From contig UQMB01000013.1 of assembly GCA_900541925.1 (NCBI GenBank), positions 1 to 64,000 on the forward strand: 64,000 nt of DNA, read 5' to 3'. This DNA comes from an uncultured Bacteroidales bacterium (lineage in GTDB: Bacteria; Bacteroidota; Bacteroidia; Bacteroidales; UBA932). The translations under genes were made by a program, and so were the position numbers. Shown here in pieces: positions 7,799 to 16,381 of this stretch (position 1 is the first letter of the stretch; each line of letters opens with the position of its first letter). The notes under the pieces were generated by a model. That model was not told where the DNA came from, ran no database searches, and saw only the letters and a list, made by a program, of their open reading frames with translations.

Positions 7799-8308
7799 AT
7801 GATGAGAAAGCTACTGGTATTTTTGCTTTGTCTGTCTTTGGCATGCAGCCTCAAGGGTCAAGAGATGACGGGTGTTTGGGTTCAGGTCAATTCCGCTTCC
7901 GAGAACGGGACAGAGATGACGTTATCCGACACTCTTAAGCTTTCAGCGGATGGTGTCTTCCGCAATGCAACCGTCATGGAAATGTCGATGGATGACGGAA
8001 ACGGACAGAAAGCCAAAGTCAAAATGATGGTCTCATGCAGCGGAAAATGGTCTTACGAAGACGGTGTGCTGACCCAGATTTACGATGCGAAATCCATCCG
8101 CTCTGAAGTGCTGGAACAACCGGAGGGCTTTCCTAAGATGTTCGGAAACATGCTTACCAAAAAGACAGCCTCGGAATTCAAAAAGCATGCGAAAAAGCCG
8201 CAGCGCTCGGAGCTGCTCACATTGACATCCAACACTCTCAAACTCCGCGAGATTGGAGTAAAAGACCCGGAGACCGACACTTACGCGCGCGAGGAAAACT
8301 TGTTGTAA
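7799..8308 (+). CDS. Secreted hypothetical protein, possibly lipocalin-like
   Basis: A 169-residue protein with a signal peptide (MMRKLLVFLLCLSLACSLKG, with a Cys near the end that could be a lipobox). The mature part starts EMTGVWVQVNSAS and later has CSGKWSYEDGVLTQIYD, a pattern of short amphipathic strands around GxW reminiscent of lipocalin-like DUFs common in Bacteroidales. No catalytic motif is seen. It precedes the broken GLPGLI gene by 45 nt and may share its transcript. Family assignment is weak. A second ATG follows the first directly. Confidence 0.7.
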   Translation: MMRKLLVFLLCLSLACSLKGQEMTGVWVQVNSASENGTEMTLSDTLKLSADGVFRNATVMEMSMDDGNGQKAKVKMMVSCSGKWSYEDGVLTQIYDAKSIRSEVLEQPEGFPKMFGNMLTKKTASEFKKHAKKPQRSELLTLTSNTLKLREIGVKDPETDTYAREENLL

Positions 8309-8353
8309 ATTCCGTTTACTTTTCATCGATTTCTGCGACTATGATAGAAAACG

Positions 8354-9178
8354 ATGAAAATGTTTTCTATGATTGTTTCTGCAGTCGTTGCAGCGATGCC
8401 TGGCATCGGCGGGCCGTCAGTGCAGACGGCGGATATAGAGTGCGTGTATGAATATTGCACTATTGATGACAAGGGGCGGAAAGATGTATATTCGACAATC
8501 CTCCAGATAGGGAGCAGGTCGGCCAAGTTCACGGATTATTCCACATTCCAGCTGGACTCCGCAAAGAGTGCCGGGGCTTCGGAAGAAGATGTCGAGGCCT
8601 TCAGACTGCGGGAGGAGAAGAAAGAGCAATATTTTGATCAGGCAATATTGCAGAACGAGCCTGCCGGGAAAATGACTGTTTACGGGGTAATAACTCCGGA
8701 CCGCTATTCGTACACGGAAGATTTGAATGCGAAGAAGTGAACTTTGTCAGAGGGGGAAAAGACCATATGCGGATATCGATGCCGCAAAGCGGAATGTGAA
8801 TATGGCGGGAGGAAATGGATAGCATGGTATAGTCAGGATATCCCCGCATCCTATGGGCCCTGGAAATTGTCCGGGCTGCCGGGGCTGATCCTGGAAGCGG
8901 AAGATTCAGATGGAGCCAACAAGTTCGAGGCCATCATCATACGCAACGGGAGCACATCCATTGCACCGGTTTGCGACAAGAACACAATCACTACGATAAG
9001 AGACAAATTCGTCAAGGCGAAGAATCTGTTCGAGTCTGACCCGATGGGGAATCTGCCGCCGGAGTCGATCAGCGAGATGTCCATTCACAAATACGATGAC
9101 GGCAGCAAGTCAATAAGCATCAACGGAGTCCCGCTGCGCCTGCGTGCCGGCGGATATGTGCCGCTTGAGCTGAAGTAA
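8354..9178 (+). pseudogene. GLPGLI family protein, interrupted by an in-frame TGA
   Basis: Two open stretches, 8354-8740 and 8744-9178, lie in the same frame and are separated only by TGA at 8738-8740. Together they give one GLPGLI protein of about 275 residues. The first part has a signal-like start and IGSRSAKFTDYSTFQLDS; the second has KTICGYRCRKAEC, KWIAWYSQDIPASYGPWK and the name-giving LSGLPGLILEAED. In this family a Trp commonly sits just before the (T/K)-L-(S/T) segment, so a TGG to TGA change is the simplest explanation. GLPGLI proteins are exported, of unknown function, and usually sit beside a TonB-receptor-like protein, as here. A sequencing error cannot be excluded. Confidence 0.8.
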
Positions 9179-9199
9179 CAGAGTAAACTTGAACTGATT

Positions 9200-11764
9200 A
9201 TGAAATGCGCAATACGGCGCATGTTCCTCTGCGCCTTGTTTGCTGCCGTCTCAACGGTCGCGTTTGCTCAAAACGTGATAAGCGGCAAAATTCTCGACAC
9301 TGCCGGGAAACCGGTCCCGGGAGCCATTGTGAAAGCAGAGTCTTCTTCATCGATTCTCGGTTACACGACATCGGACGACAAGGGCCGGTACTCGCTTTCT
9401 GTTGAGCGGAATGGTGACGCCATCGTCTCGGTGTCTTGTCTTGGCTATGAGACATCTTCTGTGGCATTGTCGTCCGTTTCCGCTGCGGCATGCAACTTCT
9501 CTCTGAAAGAGAAGAAGATCGGCATTAAAGAGGCTGTCGTCCGTGCTCCGGCGATTCATCAGAGGGGCGACACACTCTCTTATGCCGTCTCCGCATACAC
9601 CACACGGTCGGACTACACACTCAAAGATGCTCTGAAAAGGCTCCCGGGAATCGATGTCGAGGAGTCCGGACGCATAAAGTATCTCGGGAAAGACATATCC
9701 GGTTTTTACATTGAAGGGATGAATCTGCTTGGCGGCAAGTACAACATTGCGACTTCCGGAATCCCGGCATCGTACGTGAATTCTGTTCAGGTTCTGGACA
9801 ATCATAAGGAGGCGGCGATTGACAAAGACACTTTCTCCGATGATGTGGCGATCAATATAAGCCTCAACGACAAGGCCAAGATAAAACCTGTCGGATCCTA
9901 TGAAGCATCCGCCGGGTATGGAGACTACCTGCTGTATTCGGCAAAGGGTTCAGCAATGATGTTCCGCCCGAGGACACAGGTGATAGCATCGGTAAATGTC
10001 GGAAACATCGACGGCTTCGCTTTGGACGAAGGCAAGGATTTCCTGAAATCGGACAATGACGGGGATGCCGTCCGAAAATTGGCGGGAGAATTATCTTCAT
10101 CGCACCCGCCGATGAAAGCCGGCAGGTATATAAGCCCGTCAGATATAGCCGTGACAGTCAATGCCATCCATAAAGTCGGCAAGACTTCGACAATAAAAGG
10201 TAATGTCGGCTATGGCTCGTCAAAGGGCGATTATTCATACTCATTCAAAGGCCTATACTATGACGACGGTGGCGGGATTACAATGTCGCAGATGACCTCT
10301 CCGAGCACAAGGATGCAGAGCCCTTGGGCCACTCTGGAGTACCAGAAAAACTCCGATAACTGCTTCATCAATGGAAGATTGCACGGAAATATGGAGTTTA
10401 CCCGCTCCGCAGTGCCGGTGGTGCTCAACGGCCGGATGTCGTCACAGTCACAATCCCTGAGCAGCATGGATTTCGGAGGTGACTTCAGCACGAGGTGGCG
10501 AAGCGTCGGGCTGCTTTGGAGCGTGTCCTCCGATACGGAATACTCCGCTTCTCCGTCATATTCATTGAAGATATCTTCAGATGACACCGATATCTTGCAG
10601 TCGGTTTCCGGAAAGACGTTCAGTTCGAAGAACACGCTTTCCGCCACGTGGAAAAAGCGCCACAACAGGATATATGTACCGCTGTTGTTCAATGTTCAGT
10701 CCGACCGGCTGAAAACAGAAAGGCAGGACGGCGGCACAGTCTGTGGGAATAACGATATACATCTGACGAAGACCGTTTTTTCGTTCTACCCTCAATATGA
10801 GTTTAGCATTCAGCATTTTGTGTTGCGGGCCGAAGTACCGGTCAGGGGTGATGCGCTTTGGAGCGGCCCTAAAATCAATGGTTATGTTTCCGTTTGCCCG
10901 GAACTGTATCTCAATTGGAAGATCAGCGCGCTCTCCACGGTACGGACAGAGCTGTCGTATTCCAGAAATATCGGAGATGTACTGGATTTCCTGACCGCTC
11001 CTATCCAGGTTGACAGGACGACTTTGATGTCGGCTAACGGCACTGCCTCGGACAGTAAGTACCTTACGGCCAGAGCGCATTATGATTTCAAGATACCGAT
11101 GAGTCAGTGGTTCGTGAATGCCGACTTTGTCTATATCCGTAATTGGATGAACCTTCTTTCATCGGACGCAGTGGACAGCGGCGGCATCCTGAACAGTCAG
11201 GTGCTTTTCCCGAACATGTCAAGCAGCATCATGACGCAGGCCGGCGTGACCAAGCAGTTTGCGGCGATAAGGACCAAAGTGTCATTGGGCGGCTCGTATA
11301 TGCATAATGAAGGCAGTACGATGCAAAACGGGAAAATGATGGATTATGCGGGAGACAGCATGGTAATCTCTCCGTCGGTATCTTCCCGTCCTCTGGACTG
11401 GCTGGAATTCAATTACTCGGGGGATCTCAGCCGGACAGCGTCCGAGTATAAAGGGACGACAAGAAGTTACATTTCAAGAAGTCATGACATCTCCCTCCGG
11501 CTGTCCCCCGTGCAATCCCTGATTTTCAGTGCGTCATCTGAGATAAATAGGAAACAGCTCACTGATGACGTCTACAAGACGATGACTCTGCTCGATTTCG
11601 GTGTCTCCTGGAAACATAAGGCCTGGAAATTGTCTCTGGATCTGAGGAATGCACTCGATGAGAGGGAGTACAGCTACACTGTCTATGATTCCGTCAACAC
11701 ATTCACTTATGAATATGCGTTGAGGGGAAGAGAGCTTGTCCTGACGGTGGTCTTAACCATATAG
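9200..11764 (+). CDS. TonB-dependent-receptor-like outer membrane protein with CarboxypepD_reg-like domain
   Basis: An 854-residue protein with a signal peptide (about 1-23, ending VAFAQ). It continues with a carboxypeptidase-regulatory-like beta-sandwich (about 26-110, NVISGKILDTAGKPVPGAIV), a plug-like region (about 115-235, LKRLPGIDVEESGRIKYLGK and ASYVNSVQVLDNH) and a beta-barrel ending in aromatic strands. Members of this family often partner GLPGLI proteins, and here the gene starts 21 nt after the broken GLPGLI gene. No TonB box or substrate clue is visible. It probably acts in the outer membrane in uptake or surface assembly, but its role is uncertain given the disrupted partner. Confidence 0.85.
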   Translation: MKCAIRRMFLCALFAAVSTVAFAQNVISGKILDTAGKPVPGAIVKAESSSSILGYTTSDDKGRYSLSVERNGDAIVSVSCLGYETSSVALSSVSAAACNFSLKEKKIGIKEAVVRAPAIHQRGDTLSYAVSAYTTRSDYTLKDALKRLPGIDVEESGRIKYLGKDISGFYIEGMNLLGGKYNIATSGIPASYVNSVQVLDNHKEAAIDKDTFSDDVAINISLNDKAKIKPVGSYEASAGYGDYLLYSAKGSAMMFRPRTQVIASVNVGNIDGFALDEGKDFLKSDNDGDAVRKLAGELSSSHPPMKAGRYISPSDIAVTVNAIHKVGKTSTIKGNVGYGSSKGDYSYSFKGLYYDDGGGITMSQMTSPSTRMQSPWATLEYQKNSDNCFINGRLHGNMEFTRSAVPVVLNGRMSSQSQSLSSMDFGGDFSTRWRSVGLLWSVSSDTEYSASPSYSLKISSDDTDILQSVSGKTFSSKNTLSATWKKRHNRIYVPLLFNVQSDRLKTERQDGGTVCGNNDIHLTKTVFSFYPQYEFSIQHFVLRAEVPVRGDALWSGPKINGYVSVCPELYLNWKISALSTVRTELSYSRNIGDVLDFLTAPIQVDRTTLMSANGTASDSKYLTARAHYDFKIPMSQWFVNADFVYIRNWMNLLSSDAVDSGGILNSQVLFPNMSSSIMTQAGVTKQFAAIRTKVSLGGSYMHNEGSTMQNGKMMDYAGDSMVISPSVSSRPLDWLEFNYSGDLSRTASEYKGTTRSYISRSHDISLRLSPVQSLIFSASSEINRKQLTDDVYKTMTLLDFGVSWKHKAWKLSLDLRNALDEREYSYTVYDSVNTFTYEYALRGRELVLTVVLTI

Positions 11765-11781
11765 ATATATTGATTGTAAAT

Positions 11782-12543
11782 ATGTTAAGAGTGATTATAC
11801 TATTGTCTATGTTGATGGTTCCGTCGCTGATGACGGCCGGAGAACATTATGTCATCCAAGACAGTCCGGACGGCCCTTGTCTTGTGAAATGGCTCGGAAA
11901 GGAGTCTATCGTGGATTTCAACCTCTCTCCGGAGCTGCGTTCTGTAAAGGTCATCGGGGAGATGGCCTTCGAAATGAACAAGCATATCCGGAAGGTCATA
12001 TTGCCGGAAGGTCTGACTGCCATCCGCAAAAGAGCGTTCAACACCTGCGAGAATCTTACCTCTGTCGAGATGCCCCCGTCTGTAAGGGAAATCGGAAACA
12101 GTGCTTTCAATATGGACAGGAAACTTGAGCTGAAAGCGTTGCCGGACAGCCTCGTCACGATAGGAGAGTGGGCTTTCTGGGATTGCACGAAAGTATCGGT
12201 TTCGGTGATTCCGGAGTCGGTGCGTGTCATAGGAAGACTCGCCTTCACTTGTTGTGAGGGCATAAAGACATTGATATTCCTAAACAATATGACAGTAATA
12301 CATGACAGGACTTTTTCCGGATGCAAGAATCTCGAAAGGATAGAGCTTCCTGCCGGGTTGAAGGAGATTGGGGACTTCGCGTTCGCGCGCTGCATAAAGC
12401 TTACTGAACTTCATCTTCCGGAAACAGTGGAAAAGATTGGCTACCGGTCGTTTGCGAACTGCTTCTCTTTGGAAAAGGTGGACTTGCTGTCCTTTCCGAC
12501 AATTGACGACACGGCTTTTGACAATTGCGACAAACTTCGTTAA
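11782..12543 (+). CDS. BspA-type leucine-rich repeat protein, secreted
   Basis: A 253-residue protein with a signal peptide (about 1-20) and then about eight LRR_5 repeats of the BspA class, for example IRKVILPEGLTAIRKRAFNT, LKEIGDFAFARCIKLTELHL and VEKIGYRSFANCFSLEKVDL. Each has the I-x-x-x-A-F-x-x-C/N core. Such proteins are surface or secreted adhesins or ligand-binding scaffolds. There is no C-terminal sorting domain, so it may stay periplasmic or be anchored by its partners. ATG at 11782 is preferred over an upstream TTG at 11770. It begins 17 nt after the barrel gene, suggesting one transcript. Confidence 0.85.
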   Translation: MLRVIILLSMLMVPSLMTAGEHYVIQDSPDGPCLVKWLGKESIVDFNLSPELRSVKVIGEMAFEMNKHIRKVILPEGLTAIRKRAFNTCENLTSVEMPPSVREIGNSAFNMDRKLELKALPDSLVTIGEWAFWDCTKVSVSVIPESVRVIGRLAFTCCEGIKTLIFLNNMTVIHDRTFSGCKNLERIELPAGLKEIGDFAFARCIKLTELHLPETVEKIGYRSFANCFSLEKVDLLSFPTIDDTAFDNCDKLR

Positions 12544-12604
12544 CTTTCGCGGTGTTTCTGCGACTTACAGATGAGGCGTGTTTAGGAAGGCGCTTCAAAA
12601 ACAA

Positions 12605-13102
12605 ATGACAGAACAGGAATTCGGACATATCGCACGGGACTGCAGCGGCAGGCTTAAGGCGCTGGCGAGGCGTTTCTGCCGGGCAGCGGATCTGGCCATC
12701 GATGAGGATGACCTGGTTCAAGAGGCACTGCTCGCTTTCTGGAACCTTTCCGAAAAAGGCTACCCGGTGCGGAATGCCGAGGCGCTGCTTGTCAAGATTA
12801 CGAAAAACATCTGCGTCTCGCACTATCGCAGACGGCACCTTGATACGGAGCCCATTGCCGGAGACGTTCTCCCTGGCGGTTTGTCTGCAACGGAAAGTAT
12901 TGATGCTCAGGATGCTGCTGTGCTTCAGAAAGAAATGTACTCGAGTCTGACACCATCCGAGCTGGAATATACAAGATTGCGCGAGGAGACGGGCTGGTCG
13001 CTGGATGAGATGTCTGCGAATACCGGCAAGGACAAGTCCGTGATAAAGGCCCTGCTCTCAAAGGCGAGGCGCAAGATGAAAGAAATATTAAAGGAACGAT
13101 GA
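12605..13102 (+). CDS. ECF-type RNA polymerase sigma factor
   Basis: A 165-residue protein. Region 2 is seen in AIDEDDLVQEALLAFWNLSE and LVKITKNICVSHYRRR (promoter melting and core binding). Region 4 is LTPSELEYTRLREETGWSLD through DKSVIKALLSKARRKMKEIL, a helix-turn-helix. ATG at 12605 is chosen; an upstream GTG at 12578 would add nine residues. The gene is followed after 1 nt by a small membrane protein likely to be its anti-sigma factor, so it probably directs a cell-envelope regulon including its neighbours. Confidence 0.92.
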   Translation: MTEQEFGHIARDCSGRLKALARRFCRAADLAIDEDDLVQEALLAFWNLSEKGYPVRNAEALLVKITKNICVSHYRRRHLDTEPIAGDVLPGGLSATESIDAQDAAVLQKEMYSSLTPSELEYTRLREETGWSLDEMSANTGKDKSVIKALLSKARRKMKEILKER

Positions 13103-13103
13103 T

Positions 13104-13481
13104 ATGAAACAGGACAACAGGACATTGGCGGAACTCGAGAAGGCATATCTTTCCGATGAATCCGCAGCCGAGTTCGACAAGATCGTGCACAGGTCGGAAT
13201 CCCGCAGGCGCAGACCCATAGTCTGGGGGCTGATGCTCGCGGCGGCGGCATCGCTGGCACTGATCGTGACACTAAGGCCCCGCCAGTGTGACTTCAACGG
13301 GCTTGAAATGGCCGAAGGAATCCAGCAGATCATGAGCCTTGACACTGACAATGTAAAGTTCGTCACGGCGACTCCGGACGGAGAGCGCATCATCCTGACG
13401 GCCGAGATGAATGACGGGAGCCGATGCTCCTATGTCATGAACCGTGAAGGGGGAGCTATCTCTATCACAGCAATGAAATAA
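13104..13481 (+). CDS. Small single-pass membrane protein, probable anti-sigma factor
   Basis: A 125-residue protein with a charged cytoplasmic N-terminus (LAELEKAYLSDESAAEFDKI), one transmembrane helix (about 38-57, VWGLMLAAAASLALIVTL) and a short periplasmic domain (about 60-125). The topology and the 1-nt spacing to the ECF sigma gene fit an anti-sigma factor. It lacks recognisable FecR or zinc-binding motifs, so the call rests on context. The periplasmic part (VKFVTATPDGERIILTAEMN) is unassigned. Confidence 0.65.
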   Translation: MKQDNRTLAELEKAYLSDESAAEFDKIVHRSESRRRRPIVWGLMLAAAASLALIVTLRPRQCDFNGLEMAEGIQQIMSLDTDNVKFVTATPDGERIILTAEMNDGSRCSYVMNREGGAISITAMK

Positions 13482-13566
13482 TAAGTTGTGTTGCTTGCCC
13501 GGCGGCATTTTCAGTGGCGCGCATGAAGATGTGCTGCGGCGGTAACAAATTAAAAATCAAATTACT

Positions 13567-14067
13567 ATGCTAACATTTATTTTGAGCGCAGTATGCGCAT
13601 TGAGCCTAAATGCCGCCCCTGCGGATACGCTTGACAAGTACATTATCAACGGGGAGCAGGTGGCCAAGTTCGACGGCAGCCAGCTTGTCGGCAAGACGGT
13701 GAGCGACTACAAGGTGACTGTGGCCAAAAGCAATACGGCCGATGAGGCTGTAAGGATTCACGTGATCCGCACCGACGGGCAGAAGATAAAAGTCATTAAA
13801 TCTTCCGGTGTGGTCGAGGGTTTCCGCGTTGAAGACAAGGACACGGAGTCCAATATCAATGGGAAGAATTATTCCAATGCGGAGGTGACGGTGTTGTCCT
13901 CGACTACGGTCTATATCGTCGACGGCAAGAAGTGTGACAAGGATGCTTTCACGAAGATCAAACCAGAATCCATAGCTTCAATGACTGTCTACAAGCCGGG
14001 GTCCAAGGGGGCCTTGAAACTCTCCGGAAAGAAAGATGTCGCCGTCATCGTGGTCGTGACCAAGTAG
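13567..14067 (+). CDS. Small secreted protein with TonB-plug-like C-terminal strand motif
   Basis: A 166-residue protein with a signal peptide ending ALSLNAAPA. The C-terminal half contains TTVYIVDGKKCDKDAFTKI, PESIASMTVYKPGSKGALKL and GKKDVAVIVVVTK. That pattern (name the variable, declare a residue, assert a strand) recalls the plug domain of TonB receptors and the C-terminal domains of BlaR1/M56-type proteins of Bacteroidetes. There is no barrel. Being 85 nt downstream of the sigma/anti-sigma pair, it could be an envelope sensor or a regulon member. Function unknown. Confidence 0.7.
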   Translation: MLTFILSAVCALSLNAAPADTLDKYIINGEQVAKFDGSQLVGKTVSDYKVTVAKSNTADEAVRIHVIRTDGQKIKVIKSSGVVEGFRVEDKDTESNINGKNYSNAEVTVLSSTTVYIVDGKKCDKDAFTKIKPESIASMTVYKPGSKGALKLSGKKDVAVIVVVTK

Positions 14068-14145
14068 TTTCTGTCGGTACCTTTTTCTCTGCTTGAGGCC
14101 CTGCGGCTTCAGGCAGTTTTTTGTCATAATCAGCATCCCCACTGT

Positions 14146-14230
14146 CGTCCCGTACAGGAAACAGCCCTCTTTCTGTACGGTAGCCCTCAATATAGCCGTC
14201 CCGTACAGAAAACGGCCCTCTGCTGTACGG
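14146..14230 (+). repeat. Two REP-like palindromes upstream of the RAYT gene
   Basis: Unit 1 (14146-14180) and unit 2 (14197-14230) each begin CGTCCCGTACAG and end CTGTACGG, forming CCGTACAG/CTGTACGG hairpins. Unit 2 is followed by GCGAGGC repeats (14236-14259). The rest of 14068-14408 contains no gene. The placement matches REP elements flanking a RAYT. Confidence 0.75.
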
Positions 14231-14408
14231 CAACCGCGAGGCGCGAGGCCAAGCGAGGCACCACAACCCGACAATCCCCAAGCGAGACTCTAGCCGCCGC
14301 GAGAAAACAAGGTCAAAACGAAAGATTTGCAAATCTGATTCTTCTGTACCATATTTGCACCCGGAGCAGCCTCAGCGGAGCAGGCTGCACCATTAAAACT
14401 TTCAGAAA

Positions 14409-15305
14409 ATGATGAAAAACTTCAAAGAACGGGAAAGGTTCTGCAACGCGACTTTTCTCTCCGGCGGACCGTATTGGCACGTCTACACTTCCGGCAAAGA
14501 AACACCGCTGATTTTCAGCACCAAAGAAGAATTTACCCTCGCCATGAATATGGTGGCGCAAGCCCAGGCCAGCACCGGTGTCACGTTACTCGCATTTGAA
14601 ATCATGGGCAACCACTTCCATTTCGTAATTTCGGCAGACAAAGAACAAATTCTCAACTTCTGGAATCTCATACGCAAGAGGATGATAAAACCGTTCCCCT
14701 TGATAAAAAACATAACCCCGTCACTGAAGCCCATCGATAACTTGCAATCTCTGAGAAACAACATAGTCTACACCAACCGCAACGGCTACGTTGCCGACCC
14801 CTCGCACACTCCATTCAGCTACCCATGGGGTACAGGACGCTACTACTTCCAGAATTTCCCGACAGACCGACTCTATGCTGAAATCCATTCAGGCCAGCGC
14901 AGGCTCATGTTTCGCGGACGGGATCCGGACCTTCCGGAGCATTGGAAAGTCATTGACGGCCATATCTGCCCATCATCATTCTGCTCAATAAAAACAGGAA
15001 TGGCGATGTTCCGCGATGCTCACCACTACTTCTCTCTGGTCAGTAAAAATGTGGAGGCATACACCGAGATCGCAAGCGAACTCGGTGACGGAGAGTTCCT
15101 CACAGATCCTGAGCTCTACAATCAACTGGCAGCGATCCTCAAAAAAGAATACGGAGCAATGCTCCTTAAAGACCTCAGCCGTCAGCAAAAACTGGATCTC
15201 GCCGTCAGACTGCGGCGCGAGTTCCGCTCCTCCAACGGACAAATCCGCCGTCTCCTTGCTCTTAGCCAATACGAAATCGATTCACTTTTCCCACTGACTG
15301 CATGA
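14409..15305 (+). CDS. REP-associated tyrosine transposase-like protein (RAYT, Y1/HUH)
   Basis: A 298-residue protein. The N-terminal half has the Y1 transposase fold: the HUH motif in IMGNHFHFVIS (H69, H71) and the downstream catalytic segment IVYTNRNGYVADP with candidate nucleophile Y121, followed by TPFSYPWGTGRYYF. The C-terminal part ends with a helix-turn-helix-like stretch (SNGQIRRLLALSQYEIDSLF). Such enzymes nick and join single-stranded DNA at hairpins and are domesticated IS200/IS605 relatives that spread REP sequences. Palindromes of one family sit on both sides (14146-14230, 15335-15499) with more copies elsewhere in the window, which fits that role. It could instead be a true mobile element, but I see no IS ends beyond the hairpins. 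Confidence 0.85.
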   Translation: MMKNFKERERFCNATFLSGGPYWHVYTSGKETPLIFSTKEEFTLAMNMVAQAQASTGVTLLAFEIMGNHFHFVISADKEQILNFWNLIRKRMIKPFPLIKNITPSLKPIDNLQSLRNNIVYTNRNGYVADPSHTPFSYPWGTGRYYFQNFPTDRLYAEIHSGQRRLMFRGRDPDLPEHWKVIDGHICPSSFCSIKTGMAMFRDAHHYFSLVSKNVEAYTEIASELGDGEFLTDPELYNQLAAILKKEYGAMLLKDLSRQQKLDLAVRLRREFRSSNGQIRRLLALSQYEIDSLFPLTA

Positions 15306-15334
15306 CAAGTTTGACGCTAGGCTCCTTACAAGCC

Positions 15335-15499
15335 CGTCCCGTACAGAAAACCGTCCCGCCCGGCACCGCCCCGTCCAGCACCACTCGGCACCGCCTTGCC
15401 TTGCCGCCCCGTCCCGTACAGAAAACACCCCTCTTTCTGTACCGGAGCCACCAAAAGACCATCGCGGTACAGAAAACACCCCCTTTTCTGTACGGGACG
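15335..15499 (+). repeat. REP/BIME-like cluster downstream of the RAYT gene
   Basis: There are three units. A half unit lies at 15335-15354 (CGTCCCGTACAGAAAACC). Full units lie at 15410-15445 and 15464-15499; the last contains a perfect GTACAGAAAA/TTTTCTGTAC hairpin. The outer 16 bp of the last two units (15410-15425 and 15484-15499) are exact reverse complements, giving a head-to-head BIME-like pair. No gene is visible in 15306-15720. Confidence 0.75.
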
Positions 15500-15600
15500 C
15501 CGCCTTGAACCACCTTGCAGGCAGTTCCATCTGGACGCGGAGCCTAAACTGACAGAAAGCGGGGCAGCAGATACGCCCCACACGCGAGGCTAAGCACACA

Positions 15601-15626
15601 AAAAGCCGCCCCTGGGAAGGGACGGC
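15601..15626 (-). terminator. Intrinsic terminator of the export operon
   Basis: On the minus strand GCCGTCCC and GGGGCGGC pair (8 bp, one G-U, 15605-15626) and are followed by TTTT. It lies about 95 nt after the stop of the last gene (15721). Between them is a second imperfect hairpin with 14-bp arms (15645-15659 and 15698-15713). Confidence 0.75.
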
Positions 15627-15720
15627 CTCGAGCAATTCATAGCAAGGAGCGTCTGAGTCTATCCGGAAAACCCGTTTGAAAAAACCATCATTTTGTCGAC
15701 TCAGACTGCTCCTAAAGTTT

Positions 15721-16368
15721 TTAGAACCTGTAAGTGAATCCTATCTTCACCTGTCCGATGGCACCGATGACATCGTTGGCGCTGGCACCGAAGGCGAATG
15801 AAGACGCATTCTCCTCATAAGTCTTGTCATCGTTCTTGGTGTATGACCCTTCGTAGCCGAGGGTCAGGAAGTTCAGCGAAGTCTCAAGGCTGAGGTGCTC
15901 GTTGACAGAATATGTCAGCACAGGCAGCACATGGATACCCCACGCAAGCACAGGATTGTTGTCAGTAGAGATGTTGCCGACCTCAGTCTTGCCGGTGGTG
16001 CGTCCGATACCGGCATTGACCTCGCTCCACAGACCGAAGCTGCGCCACTCGGCGAAACGATAACGGGCATACGGCTGGAGAGCCCAGGTGAAGTTTGACT
16101 TCTTGGTGTCGGCAAGAGCCCCCGGAGTGGTGTTCTTGTCAAAGCCGATGCCGAGCCTTGCACCTGCAAGGAAGTTGTCAGCGAAATACCAGCCGACATT
16201 AGGGGCGATGGTGAAGCCTACCTTGGACTCCTTGTCGGTCTTGATGCTATTGGCGGTGACATTGCCTCCGTTGTAGTCAAGTCCGGCGGTGCCGCCTACG
16301 AATACCTGAGCGTTTGCGCTGAATGTAATGGCTGCAAGAGCAGCGACAGTTATAATAACCTTTTTCAT
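15721..16368 (-). CDS. Outer membrane beta-barrel protein
   Basis: A 215-residue protein with a signal peptide (MKKVIITVAALAAITFSANA, then QVFVGG). Alternating amphipathic strands (GFTIAPNVGWYFADNFLAGA, ALQPYARYRFAEW) lead to a C-terminal aromatic strand KIGFTYRF, the barrel end signature. It resembles small eight-stranded OmpA/OmpX/PorT-like barrels of Bacteroidetes. It follows the second permease gene by only 13 nt, so it is probably the last gene of the TolC-HlyD-permease operon. The functional link to export is inferred from position only. Confidence 0.85.
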   Translation of the reverse strand: MKKVIITVAALAAITFSANAQVFVGGTAGLDYNGGNVTANSIKTDKESKVGFTIAPNVGWYFADNFLAGARLGIGFDKNTTPGALADTKKSNFTWALQPYARYRFAEWRSFGLWSEVNAGIGRTTGKTEVGNISTDNNPVLAWGIHVLPVLTYSVNEHLSLETSLNFLTLGYEGSYTKNDDKTYEENASSFAFGASANDVIGAIGQVKIGFTYRF

Positions 16369-16381
16369 AATTGATTGATGA

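Noticed and set aside
8738..8740. UGA read as Trp (recoding) to explain the split GLPGLI gene
   Set aside because: UGA clearly ends other genes here, including cas9, the araC-like gene and nadK, so genome-wide reassignment is excluded; local mutation or error is simpler.
14146..15499. RAYT-flanking hairpins as ordinary terminators
   Set aside because: They come in several near-identical copies with a conserved CGTCC head, lack consistent T-runs, and similar units occur away from gene ends.
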